Positions 1-7,642 of a DNA stretch of 64,000 bases are shown here, one piece after another. Position numbers and translations under genes: made by a program. Positions within the stretch are counted from its first letter, which is position 1, and each line of letters starts with the position of its first letter. Source of the stretch: Stigmatella aurantiaca (GTDB lineage Bacteria; Myxococcota; Myxococcia; Myxococcales; Myxococcaceae). The notes under the pieces were generated by a model. The model was not told the DNA's origin. It did not search any database and saw only the letters and a program-made list of their open reading frames with translations. The stretch spans positions 90,748 to 154,747 of the forward strand of contig NZ_FOAP01000022.1 in assembly GCF_900109545.1 (NCBI RefSeq), in the 5' to 3' direction.

Positions 1-614
1 CCGTGCACGCGCGCGAAGACGTAGGCCGCCCCCGCCGCGCCCATGAGGCCGCCGTAGAAGACGAGCCCCCCGCCCAGGGAGAAGATGCTCGTCCAGTTGC
101 TGGCGTAGTCCTTCCAGTTGACGAGGATGAAGAGCACGCGGCTGCCCACCAGGCCCCCCACGAGCACCCAGAGGGCCAGGTCCAACACCTGCTCGCGCCG
201 GCGCGGCCCCTCCACGTCCACGAAGCCCCGCCCCTCCACCCACGCCACCCGGCGCCACTCGTCCCGCGCCAGCCGGGCCGCCACGCTCACCGCGCAGGCG
301 AAGCCCAGGGCGAGCAGCACCCCGTAGGTGTGCACCGGAATGCCGTCCCCCTTGCCGCCCGGAAAGGCGCTCGCGGGCAGCGCGTACTGGAGGCCATAGA
401 AGGCCAGCGCCGCGCCGATGCCGCCAAAGAGCGCCGCGCGCTGCGCCCGGTCCGCGGCGGTGGGCGGAGGCCGGGGGCCCGGGCCCTTCCCCGCGCCGAG
501 CGCGCCCCGCCACCCGTTGCGGGCGATGTAGCCCACCAGGGCCAGGGCCGCGGCGTACAGCAGCACCTGGGACCAGAGCGATTCGAACGAGAGGCGGAAG
601 AGGATGGGGAGCAT
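1..614 (-). CDS. lgt: Prolipoprotein diacylglyceryl transferase, 3' part beyond window
   Basis: Lgt transfers a diacylglyceryl group from phosphatidylglycerol to the lipobox cysteine of prolipoproteins in the inner membrane, the step before signal peptidase II. Translating the minus strand from the ATG at 614 gives about 204 residues with several hydrophobic segments, the family-typical stretch IPVHTYGVLLALGF near residue 105, and GLVGSRVLFILVNWKDY followed by FSLGGGLVFYGGL near residue 170. The catalytic His/Arg part lies outside the window, so the gene is incomplete here only because of the edge. The first 80 residues are longer than in the E. coli enzyme. The two lspA genes directly upstream on the same strand support the assignment. 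Seen: motifs and context. Inferred: activity. Confidence 0.85.
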   Translation of the reverse strand, partial: MLPILFRLSFESLWSQVLLYAAALALVGYIARNGWRGALGAGKGPGPRPPPTAADRAQRAALFGGIGAALAFYGLQYALPASAFPGGKGDGIPVHTYGVLLALGFACAVSVAARLARDEWRRVAWVEGRGFVDVEGPRRREQVLDLALWVLVGGLVGSRVLFILVNWKDYASNWTSIFSLGGGLVFYGGLMGAAGAAYVFARVH

Positions 615-735
615 GGGTCCTGCCAGGGGGGACGGCGGCCCGGAGCCTACCGCCGGGCGAGGCCTTCGGAACGCCCCGGGCCCCCCGCCTGTTCCCGGCC
701 GCCCCGGGAGGGGGCGGGCGGACGGCGCGGAAACC

Positions 736-1341
736 TCAGGTGCGCGCGGGCTCCGCCGGGCGCTCCTTGCGCACGAAGGCGTCGATGACGAGCAGGCCCA
801 CCCCTACGCAGATGGCCATGTCCGCGACGTTGAAGGAGGGCCAGTACGCCTTGTCCATCCAGTGCGCCTGGATGAAGTCCACCACGAAGCCGCGGGCCAC
901 GCGGTCGATGTAGTTGCCCAGCGCCCCGCCCAGCACGAGGCTCAGGCCCCACAGCGCCCACTTCTCCGCCGGGTCCGTGCCGGTCAGCTTGGTGAAGTAG
1001 TAGCCGATGAGCAGCACCGCCCCGATGCTCACCACGTGGAACAGCGGCCCCCGGGTGCTGGCCGGCAGGTTGCGGAACATGCCCCAGGCGGCGCCCGGGT
1101 TCTCCTCGTAGCGCAGGCGCAGGAAGGACTCGGACAGGTCGATGAAGCGCTTGGAGCGGAAGTGCCGTCCATCCATGCCCAGCGGCGGGGGCTCGCCGTA
1201 CATCGCCTTCAGGCGCTCGCCGGTGGTCTGCGCTCCGTCGAAGCGCGTGGTGAGCTCGCCCACGACGGCGTATTTCGTCCACTGGTCCAGGACGATGAGG
1301 ACCAGCGTGACGACAAGGAGGATGAGGTATTTGCGCGGCAC
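736..1341 (-). CDS. lspA: Lipoprotein signal peptidase (signal peptidase II), copy nearest lgt
   Basis: This is an inner-membrane aspartyl protease that cuts diacylglyceryl-modified prolipoproteins just before the lipobox cysteine. The 201-residue product has four hydrophobic segments and all family blocks: LDQWTKY near residue 20, ENPGAAWGMF near residue 80, GGALGNYIDR with one catalytic Asp near residue 135, and FNVADMAICVG with the second near residue 170. About 35 residues between the first and second blocks are extra compared with the roughly 165-residue E. coli enzyme. The start is a GTG with no obvious ribosome binding site, 32 bases after the stop of the upstream lspA paralogue, so it is probably read from the same transcript. 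Confidence 0.93.
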   Translation of the reverse strand: MPRKYLILLVVTLVLIVLDQWTKYAVVGELTTRFDGAQTTGERLKAMYGEPPPLGMDGRHFRSKRFIDLSESFLRLRYEENPGAAWGMFRNLPASTRGPLFHVVSIGAVLLIGYYFTKLTGTDPAEKWALWGLSLVLGGALGNYIDRVARGFVVDFIQAHWMDKAYWPSFNVADMAICVGVGLLVIDAFVRKERPAEPART

Positions 1342-1373
1342 GGGGGCGGCTTACACCACAAGCCCCCCGCCCG

Positions 1374-2003
1374 TCACGGATTGGGGCTCTGGGTGAGCGG
1401 CCGGGAGGGGGCCTCGGCCGGGCGGCGCAGGCTCAGCGAGTCCAGCAACATGAGCGCCACGCCCACACAGATGGCGGCATCCGCCACGTTGAAGGTCGGC
1501 CAGCGCATGCCCGGCTGGTTGCGCCAGTGCCAGTCGATGAAGTCGATGACGTAGCCGCGCAGCAGCCGGTCCAGGAAGTTGCCCAGGGCGCCGCCGGCCA
1601 CCAGCGCCAGCGCCAGGCGCACCAGGCGCTGCGAGGGCTCCGAGCGCACATACATGACGAAGATGAAGGTGAGCGCCACCAGGCTCACCACGTGAAAGAA
1701 GACGCGGCGCACCGTCTCCGGCAGGTCGCCGAACATGCCCCAGGCGGCACCGGGGTTCTCCACGTAGCGGAAGTGCCAGTAGTCCTCGATGAAGCGGTAG
1801 GGCCGGGTGGCCCGGTAGCGGCCCCCTTCGGTGGGCGGCTGGTTGTCCAGGTTCTGCTCCGAGACGAACCCCTGCAGCCGGGACACCCCGGTCCGGCCAT
1901 CCAGGGCATCCGTCAGGCGGGCGACCGCGAGGTACTTGGTGACCTGATCGGCGGCGAGCACCGCGAAGGCCACGAGGATCAGGAAGCGCAGGGAGTTCTT
2001 CAT
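1374..2003 (-). CDS. lspA: Lipoprotein signal peptidase (signal peptidase II), second tandem copy
   Basis: A second complete signal peptidase II of 209 residues, clearly paralogous to the neighbouring 201-residue copy. It keeps ADQVTKY near residue 19, ENPGAAWGMFGDLP near residue 82, GGALGNFLDR with a catalytic Asp, and FNVADAAICVGV with the other. It shares the unusual insert after the first membrane segment, which argues that the two copies arose by duplication of an already elongated gene. The ATG at 2003 directly follows an AGGGAGG ribosome binding site. It is first in a three-gene unit with the other lspA and lgt. Myxobacteria are known to carry several lspA copies, which in M. xanthus matter for self-resistance to the signal-peptidase inhibitor myxovirescin (TA). 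Confidence 0.93.
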   Translation of the reverse strand: MKNSLRFLILVAFAVLAADQVTKYLAVARLTDALDGRTGVSRLQGFVSEQNLDNQPPTEGGRYRATRPYRFIEDYWHFRYVENPGAAWGMFGDLPETVRRVFFHVVSLVALTFIFVMYVRSEPSQRLVRLALALVAGGALGNFLDRLLRGYVIDFIDWHWRNQPGMRWPTFNVADAAICVGVALMLLDSLSLRRPAEAPSRPLTQSPNP

Positions 2004-2119
2004 CCTCCCTGACCTCTAACCTGCCCGCCCAAGTCCTGACAACCCAGGATGCCTGCCTGCTGTCCACCAGGCGCCCTCCCCCGGTTTCCCAGCGCCCGGG
2101 GTTCGGGCATGGTGAGGCC

Positions 2120-2479
2120 ATGTCTTCTGTTGAGCCTCCCGTGAAGCCTACCTCGACCGACACGGCCGCCCCCGCTACGGCCCCCAAGCCCTCGCTGCTC
2201 ACCCGCTTCAAGACGCTGGTGGTGGAGTACGGCCCGCTGGCCATCCTCCTCAACTTCGCCATCTTCTTTCTGACGGTGGGAGGCTTCTTCCTGGCCTTCA
2301 AGCTCGGGTTCCGGGCGGAGAGCACGGAGGCCACCGCGGGCACCCTGGCGGCGGCGTACGCGGCTTCCCAGGTGGTGAAGCCGTTCCGCCTGGCCGCCGT
2401 CTTCGCGCTCACGCCCCTGGTGGGGCGTGTGCCCTTCGTGGCGCGCTGGATTCAGCGCACCCGGCAGCCCAGCGCCTAG
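2120..2479 (+). CDS. Small membrane protein, DUF1279 (FAM210-like)
   Basis: The 119-residue product has a Pro/Ala/Thr-rich N-terminus of about 25 residues, then RFKTLVVEYGPLAILLNFAI, which resembles the DUF1279 domain found in bacterial proteins and mitochondrial FAM210A/B. There is one clear transmembrane segment (about residues 40-62) and a second weakly hydrophobic stretch near residue 95. No catalytic residues are visible and the function is unknown. The ATG at 2120 follows GGTGAGG at suitable spacing. Its stop codon overlaps, on the opposite strand, the stop of the convergent lipoprotein gene. The family assignment rests on the YGPLAI-type core only. Confidence 0.68.
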   Translation: MSSVEPPVKPTSTDTAAPATAPKPSLLTRFKTLVVEYGPLAILLNFAIFFLTVGGFFLAFKLGFRAESTEATAGTLAAAYAASQVVKPFRLAAVFALTPLVGRVPFVARWIQRTRQPSA

Positions 2480-4878
2480 TTCAGCGGCACCAGGAAGTCC
2501 TTGATGACGCCCATGTGCTGCATGTTGGTGGCGGCACTGTCCCCGGACTGCACCGGGGCGATCTCCGAGAGCGGCGTGTAGGCGCGGCTGTCGAGCACCA
2601 GCCCGTTGGCGAAGCTGCTGGCGCCGAGGACGGTCGCCGTCTGGTAGGCGCGCAGGTCCGCATCCACCAGCACGTGGTCATACGGCTTGCTGCGGCCCGC
2701 GTTGGTGCCGTCCTTGCCGTTCTTGTCCACCGGGTGGGGGCCGTCGGTCACCACCACCTGCTTGAAGGTGGTGAAGCAGGACTCCGAGCGGCTGTCGGTG
2801 TTGAAGTCACCGCCGACGGCCAGGTAGTCCCCCGCGGGGACATTGGCCTTGATCTTCTCGACGATCGAGACCGCCTCCGAATTGCGGACCGTGGCGTTGC
2901 GCGTGAGCAGGTGCACGCTCACCACCCAGAGGTCCTTGGGCCCCGGGATGTCGATGCGTGCCCAGGCGAAGTCGCGGTTGTCGACCTCCGGATCCTTCCA
3001 CTCGCCCGAGGCGATGATGGGGTAACGGCTGATGATGCCGTTGGGGATCTGCGCGCCGGCCTCCTGGTAGTAGTAGAAGCCGGGGCCGAAGGTGGTGTTC
3101 ACCAGGTCGCTGATGGAGCCCGACTTGTAGTTGAACTCCTGGATCATCACGATGTCGGGCTGGGCGCCCTGCATCAGCCGGATGCCGGGGGCCTCGTACG
3201 CCTGGTAGTTGCCGCTGCTGACGTTGGCCGCCATGAGCCGGATGCGTGCGGTGCCCGCATCGGGGGCGCCCGCATCCGGAGCCGAGCCCCCGTCCGTGCC
3301 CGCGTCCGGGGTGCCCGCGTCCTGAGCAGGGCCCCCGTCCATGCCCGAGTCCGGGGTGCCCGCATCCGGAGCAGGACCCGCGTCGATGCCCGAGTCCGGC
3401 GGGCCCGCGTCCGGAGCAGGACCCGCGTCGATGCCCGCGTCCGGCGTGCCCCCGTCCGTGCCCGCGTCCGGCGTGCCCGGGTCCCCGCCCAGCGGCACCA
3501 GGAAGTCCTTGATGACGCCCATGTGCTGCATGTTGGTGGCGGCGCTGTCCCCGGACTGCACCGGGGCGATCTCCGAGAGCGGCGTGTAGACGCGGCTGTC
3601 GAGCACCAGCCCGTTGGCGAAGCTGCTGGCGCCGAGGACGGTCGCCGTCTGGTAGGCGCGCAGGTCCGCATCCACCAGCACGTGGTCATACGGCTTGCTG
3701 CGGCCCGCGTTCGTATTGGAGTTGCCGTTCTTGTCCGCCGGGTGGGGGCCATCGATGTCCACCACCTGCTTGAAGGTGGTGAAGCAGGACTCCGAGCGGC
3801 TGTCGGTGTTGAAGTCCCCTCCGATGGCCAGGTAGTCCCCCGCAGGCACGTTGGCCTTGATCTTCTCGACGATCGAGACCGCCTCCGTGTTGCGGGTCGT
3901 CGCGTTGCGCGTGAGCAGGTGCACGCTCACCACCCAGAGGTCCTTGGGCCCCGGGATGTCGATGCGTGCCCAGGCGAAGTCGCGGTTGTCGACCTCCGGA
4001 TCCTTCCACTCGCCCGAGGCGATGATGGGGTAACGGCTGATGATGCCGTTGGGGATCTGCGCGCCGGCCTCCTGGTAGTAGTAGTAGCCAGGGCCGAAGG
4101 TGGTGTTCACCAGGTCGCTGATGGAGCCCGACTTGTAGTTGAACTCCTGGATCATCACGATGTCGGGCTGGGCGCCCTGCATCAGCCGGATGCCGGGGGC
4201 CTCGTACGCCTGGTAGTTGCCGCTGCTGACGTTGGCCGCCATGAGCCGGATGCGTGCGGTGCCCGCATCGGGCGTGCCCGCGTCCGTGCCCGAGTCCGGC
4301 GTGCCTGCGTCGATGCCCGCGTCCGGCGTGCCCGCGTCCGGAGCCGAGCCCCCGTCCGTGCCCGAATCGGGCGGCAGACCCGCGTCCGGGGCCGAGCCCC
4401 CGTCCGTGCCCGAATCGGGCGGCAGACCCGCGTCCTCCTCCTTGCCACCATCCGTGCCAGGACCCGCGTCCGGCTCCTCTTCCACGGGGCCCAGGCCACC
4501 GTCCGGACGCGTCCCCGGACCGCCATCGGAAGTCCCAGCATCGGAGGCGCCCGCATCCGGCGGGGTGCACGCATCCTGGGGCAGACAGAAGCCGCCGGTG
4601 CCTCCGTCCTCACCGTGCGGACAGCACGCGAGGGAGGGATCCGCGCAGCCGGTGGCCGGCTCGCAGGAGTCCACGCACAACGAGCGCTCATAGGCCTCGA
4701 CGAACCGGCAGCGCTGGCCCACGCCACAGACGCCCGCGTCCTGCTCGTCGCACTCGACCCACGTACCGCCATCCGCCAGCGGCGGCGGCGGGGGCGCGGG
4801 GTCCGAGCCACCGCACCCTTGCGCCACCAGCATGAGCGTCAGCCCCGCCCCCAGCATCCCCAGCAACGTCTTCTTCAT
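2476..4878 (-). CDS. Lipoprotein with two tandem endonuclease/exonuclease/phosphatase domains
   Basis: An 800-residue predicted lipoprotein: basic start MKKTLLG, hydrophobic core and lipobox LVAQGC, then a Cys-rich module (residues 30-110), a long linker built from Pro-Asp-Ala-Gly and Asp-Gly-Gly units, a first EEP domain, a second linker of the same kind, and a second EEP domain at the C-terminus. Each EEP domain has the Asn of AANVSSGN, the metal-binding Glu of MIQEF, VVSVHL, GGDFN, the YDHV motif and a terminal NMQHMG, so both look intact. EEP enzymes are metal-dependent phosphodiesterases acting on nucleic acid, lipids or phosphates; the substrate cannot be told. The ATG at 4878 is preferred to an in-frame TTG twelve bases upstream. 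The two domains are almost identical, indicating a recent internal duplication. Confidence 0.85.
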   Translation of the reverse strand: MKKTLLGMLGAGLTLMLVAQGCGGSDPAPPPPPLADGGTWVECDEQDAGVCGVGQRCRFVEAYERSLCVDSCEPATGCADPSLACCPHGEDGGTGGFCLPQDACTPPDAGASDAGTSDGGPGTRPDGGLGPVEEEPDAGPGTDGGKEEDAGLPPDSGTDGGSAPDAGLPPDSGTDGGSAPDAGTPDAGIDAGTPDSGTDAGTPDAGTARIRLMAANVSSGNYQAYEAPGIRLMQGAQPDIVMIQEFNYKSGSISDLVNTTFGPGYYYYQEAGAQIPNGIISRYPIIASGEWKDPEVDNRDFAWARIDIPGPKDLWVVSVHLLTRNATTRNTEAVSIVEKIKANVPAGDYLAIGGDFNTDSRSESCFTTFKQVVDIDGPHPADKNGNSNTNAGRSKPYDHVLVDADLRAYQTATVLGASSFANGLVLDSRVYTPLSEIAPVQSGDSAATNMQHMGVIKDFLVPLGGDPGTPDAGTDGGTPDAGIDAGPAPDAGPPDSGIDAGPAPDAGTPDSGMDGGPAQDAGTPDAGTDGGSAPDAGAPDAGTARIRLMAANVSSGNYQAYEAPGIRLMQGAQPDIVMIQEFNYKSGSISDLVNTTFGPGFYYYQEAGAQIPNGIISRYPIIASGEWKDPEVDNRDFAWARIDIPGPKDLWVVSVHLLTRNATVRNSEAVSIVEKIKANVPAGDYLAVGGDFNTDSRSESCFTTFKQVVVTDGPHPVDKNGKDGTNAGRSKPYDHVLVDADLRAYQTATVLGASSFANGLVLDSRAYTPLSEIAPVQSGDSAATNMQHMGVIKDFLVPLN
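2483..3262 (-). repeat. Intragenic direct repeat, copy encoding the C-terminal EEP domain
   Basis: About 780 bases that recur with an exact offset of 1008 bases (336 codons) at 3491-4270. The few differences I could see are scattered substitutions, for example in the stretch coding for PHPVDKNGKDGTN against PHPADKNGNSNTN; no insertion or deletion is needed to align the two. Confidence 0.9.
3491..4270 (-). repeat. Intragenic direct repeat, copy encoding the first EEP domain
   Basis: Partner of the copy at 2483-3262, same orientation and in frame. Between the two copies (about 3263-3490) lies only the low-complexity linker coding for Pro-Asp-Ala-Gly units, whose repetitive DNA is a likely site for the unequal exchange that duplicated the domain. 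Confidence 0.9.
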
Positions 4879-5102
4879 AAGAACAGCCAATTCCTTGCTA
4901 CCGGGGGAGAGCGGGCCGAACGCCGCGCCGGTACGCGGCCACCGGAAGGATTATACGGAACGAGACATCCCTCGCCAGCCACCCCGTAAAATTCCGCTGA
5001 GGATGACTCAGCGTCCCAGATAGGCATGACACGACGTGACGCATACCCGTCCGGAAGGGCTGGCCCTTCTCAAGCCTTGAGAGGTTGGGAGAAACGGCGG
5101 CG

Positions 5103-5864
5103 ATGATGCCAAAGCAGGTGACGGTGCGCCTCTACGGGGCGTTGAACGACTTCCTCCCGCCCGAGCGGCGAGGAGCCGAGTTCACGCACGTGTTCACGGG
5201 GAGCCCGTCGGTCAAAGACCTGCTCGAGTCGCTGGGGCCCCCGCACCCGGAGGTGGACCTCATTCTGGTGGACGGCCAGGCGGTGGACTTCGGGCACCGC
5301 GTCGAGCCGGGCACGCGTGTGGTGGCCTATCCCCCCTTTCATGCCCTGGACGTGACGGCGATGGAGCGGGTGGGAGTGCCCCTGCCCTCCGCGATGCGCT
5401 TCGTGCTCGACGTGGGGTTGGGGCGGCTCGCGGGCTTCCTGCGGATGCTCGGCTTCGACACGCTCTGGCGCAACGACGCCGGGGACTCCGCGCTCGCCCG
5501 GGTGTCTCAGGAGGAGGAGCGCATCCTGCTCACCCGGGACCTGGGGCTGCTCAAGCGCGCCGAGGTCCGGCACGGCTACTTCCCCCGCCACTCGGACCCG
5601 GGGCACCAGTTGGTGGAAGTCGTGCGCCGGTTTCAGCTCGCCCCCCGGATGCAACCGTTCACCCGGTGCATGGCGTGCAATGGCGTGCTCACGGTGGCCC
5701 GGCGGGACGACGTGCTGGAGCGCATTCCGCCCCGCGTGGCCGCCTCGCACACCGGGTTCCAGCAGTGCCCGTCGTGTCAGCGCGTCTACTGGGCTGGGAC
5801 CCACCACCAGCGAATGCAGGCCCTGGTCGAAAAGCTCCGGGGCCTGAAGCCAGACATGCCCTGA
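5103..5864 (+). CDS. Ub-Mut7C protein: ThiS-like domain fused to Mut7-C PIN-type RNase domain
   Basis: A 253-residue protein with two domains. Residues 1-80 look like a beta-grasp (ThiS/ubiquitin-like) domain that opens with QVTVRLYGALNDFLPPERR. Residues 90-245 match Mut7-C: RFVLDVGLGRLAGFLRMLGFDT at its start, then ILLTRDLGLLKR, and two zinc-binding pairs, CMACNG and CPSCQRVYW. Mut7-C is a PIN-like nuclease fold named after the C. elegans exonuclease MUT-7, and this fusion is a recognised bacterial arrangement. RNA cleavage is inferred from the family; the target is unknown. The ATG at 5103 has GGGAG about ten bases upstream and is preferred over an in-frame TTG at 5085. It stands alone, with unrelated genes on both sides. 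Confidence 0.85.
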   Translation: MMPKQVTVRLYGALNDFLPPERRGAEFTHVFTGSPSVKDLLESLGPPHPEVDLILVDGQAVDFGHRVEPGTRVVAYPPFHALDVTAMERVGVPLPSAMRFVLDVGLGRLAGFLRMLGFDTLWRNDAGDSALARVSQEEERILLTRDLGLLKRAEVRHGYFPRHSDPGHQLVEVVRRFQLAPRMQPFTRCMACNGVLTVARRDDVLERIPPRVAASHTGFQQCPSCQRVYWAGTHHQRMQALVEKLRGLKPDMP

Positions 5865-5963
5865 GTCCGGAAGCGCTTCGCGGATCACGGTTGGCACCCA
5901 TGGGCACGCCCCGTATCATCCCCGCCATTCATGAAAATCAGCATTAAACGGCCAGGACTGAAA

Positions 5964-7640
5964 ATGCTCTTTCCTTCCCTCCACGCCCCCTCGCGCCCTC
6001 GCGCCTCCGTTCCCGTGCTGCTTGCCCTGCTGGCCCTGGGGCCCGCCTGTGGCGAGGCCCTCCCCGGAGAATCCGAGGAGGCCCTCCAGCCCAGCCCCGG
6101 CATCGCCGCACTCGCCAGCGCCAACCTGTACGACTCCTTCACCCGCGCCAACAGCACCACCTCCCTCGGCAGCCTGGAGACGGGCGGCCAGGGCTGGAGC
6201 GTCACGCCCTCCACCGCGAAGTGGGGCATCCTCTCCAACCGGGCGTATCTCGCCACGGATGACGGCACCTGGAATGACCACTACGCCACCGTCCAGGGCA
6301 CCGCCAACGGCCGCGTGCGCGTCACCCTGGCGGTGCTGGGCCAATACTCGGGCCTCACCTTCCGCTTCATCGACCGGAGCAACTGCTGGAAGCTCGCCAC
6401 GGACACCAGCGCGGGCAAATACTTCCTCACGAAGTTCGTGGGCGGCACCCAGACGTTCCCGCTCCAGATTGCCCAGGCCCCCGCCGCCGGAGACGTCTTG
6501 GAAGTGCGCCTCTCCGGCACCCGCATCGACGTGTTCATCAACGGCGTGCTGAAGGGCGGCGTCGACGACGCGAGCCACCAGACCGCCACCCGCGTGGGCC
6601 TGCTCGGCAGCCAGGACAACCTCGCCCGGTACGACGACTTCACGGTCTACACGGCTGGCACCCGCGACGCCACGCTCCAGCCCTTCGTGTCGAGCTCCGT
6701 GTGGAACCTGCCCATCGGCACCGGCGCCACGTACGCGGACACCACGGACCCCGCCACGAAGGACTTCATCGCCACCAGCATCAACGGCATGACTATTCAC
6801 ACGTGGGCCAACTGGGATGTCTACTCCCACCCCATTTCCCTCGCCTCGTCCAGCGACCCCTGGGCCACGGTGACGGACACCAACGACTCCTGGCGCAGCG
6901 GGGCCTACTTCCTGCCCGCCACCGCCCCCATCGCCAGCGGCAGCGACAAGCACATGCACGTCATCAACCCGGCGCGCACGGTGATTGATGAAGCCTGGGC
7001 CGTCACCCGGGTGTCCCCCACCGCGTACAAGGCGGGGCGCCACCACACGATTGATCTCTTCGGCCACGGCATCGGGCCGCAGAACGGCGTGCGCGCGTAC
7101 GGCGGCTCGGCGGTGGGCGGGCTCATCCGCGCCTGGGAGACCACGCCCACGCACCCGAAGTACACGGGCAAGATTCAGCACGCGCTCGCGGTCGCGGTCG
7201 ACCGCGTGCAGCTCTTCTACCAGTGCTGCGGCAAGAGCGGCTACGACGCGAACGGCTATGGCACCGCGAAGGGCTACGTCTGGCCCGCCACCGAGCAGGA
7301 CTGGGGCAGCGAGACCACCTACAAGGGCAACGTCCCCATGGGCGCCTACTTCGCCATTCCCCCTTCCGTGGACCTCAACACGCTGGGCCTCACGGCGGAG
7401 GGCAAGATGATCGCCCAGGCCCTCCAGGACTACGGGGCCTACGTCACGGACGCCACGGGCGCCACGGTCGCCTTCTATGTGGAGCCCACCGCCCCGTCCT
7501 CGTTCGTGAGCAACCTGCGCCGTGACTTGCCGCTCATCCGCTCGAAGATGCGGCGGGTGACGAACAACAGCGCCGCCACCCCGAACGGCCCGGGCACCCG
7601 GCGCGTCCCCCTGCTGCCGGAGCTCGCCCCCGCACCCTGA
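5964..7640 (+). CDS. Predicted lipoprotein with N-terminal LamG-like domain, function unknown
   Basis: I do not recognise this 558-residue protein as a whole. It begins with a signal peptide ending in LLALLALGPAC, consistent with lipoprotein processing. Residues of roughly 55-230 (LYDSFTRAN to LARYDDFTVY) resemble a concanavalin-like (LamG/DUF1080-type) sugar- or ligand-binding sandwich. The remaining 330 residues form an unidentified domain with conserved-looking HMHVINPAR, HHTIDLFGHGIG and FYQCCGKSG segments. The ATG at 5964, with AGGA upstream, is preferred to one at 5931 that has no ribosome binding site. It may be a surface enzyme acting on polysaccharide, but only the first domain hints at this. 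Confidence 0.7.
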   Translation: MLFPSLHAPSRPRASVPVLLALLALGPACGEALPGESEEALQPSPGIAALASANLYDSFTRANSTTSLGSLETGGQGWSVTPSTAKWGILSNRAYLATDDGTWNDHYATVQGTANGRVRVTLAVLGQYSGLTFRFIDRSNCWKLATDTSAGKYFLTKFVGGTQTFPLQIAQAPAAGDVLEVRLSGTRIDVFINGVLKGGVDDASHQTATRVGLLGSQDNLARYDDFTVYTAGTRDATLQPFVSSSVWNLPIGTGATYADTTDPATKDFIATSINGMTIHTWANWDVYSHPISLASSSDPWATVTDTNDSWRSGAYFLPATAPIASGSDKHMHVINPARTVIDEAWAVTRVSPTAYKAGRHHTIDLFGHGIGPQNGVRAYGGSAVGGLIRAWETTPTHPKYTGKIQHALAVAVDRVQLFYQCCGKSGYDANGYGTAKGYVWPATEQDWGSETTYKGNVPMGAYFAIPPSVDLNTLGLTAEGKMIAQALQDYGAYVTDATGATVAFYVEPTAPSSFVSNLRRDLPLIRSKMRRVTNNSAATPNGPGTRRVPLLPELAPAP

Positions 7641-7642
7641 CC

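Noticed and set aside
3251..4590. Regular short repeats between and before the EEP domains considered as CRISPR
   Set aside because: They are in-frame 6-18 base codon repeats (Pro-Asp-Ala-Gly) without unique spacers, and no cas genes are near.
2515..4989. 824-codon open frame on the plus strand opposite the EEP lipoprotein
   Set aside because: Its sequence is only the antisense of the Asp-Ala-Gly repeats and EEP domains (Val/Arg/His-rich, no start site, no family). The minus strand has the signal peptide and active sites.
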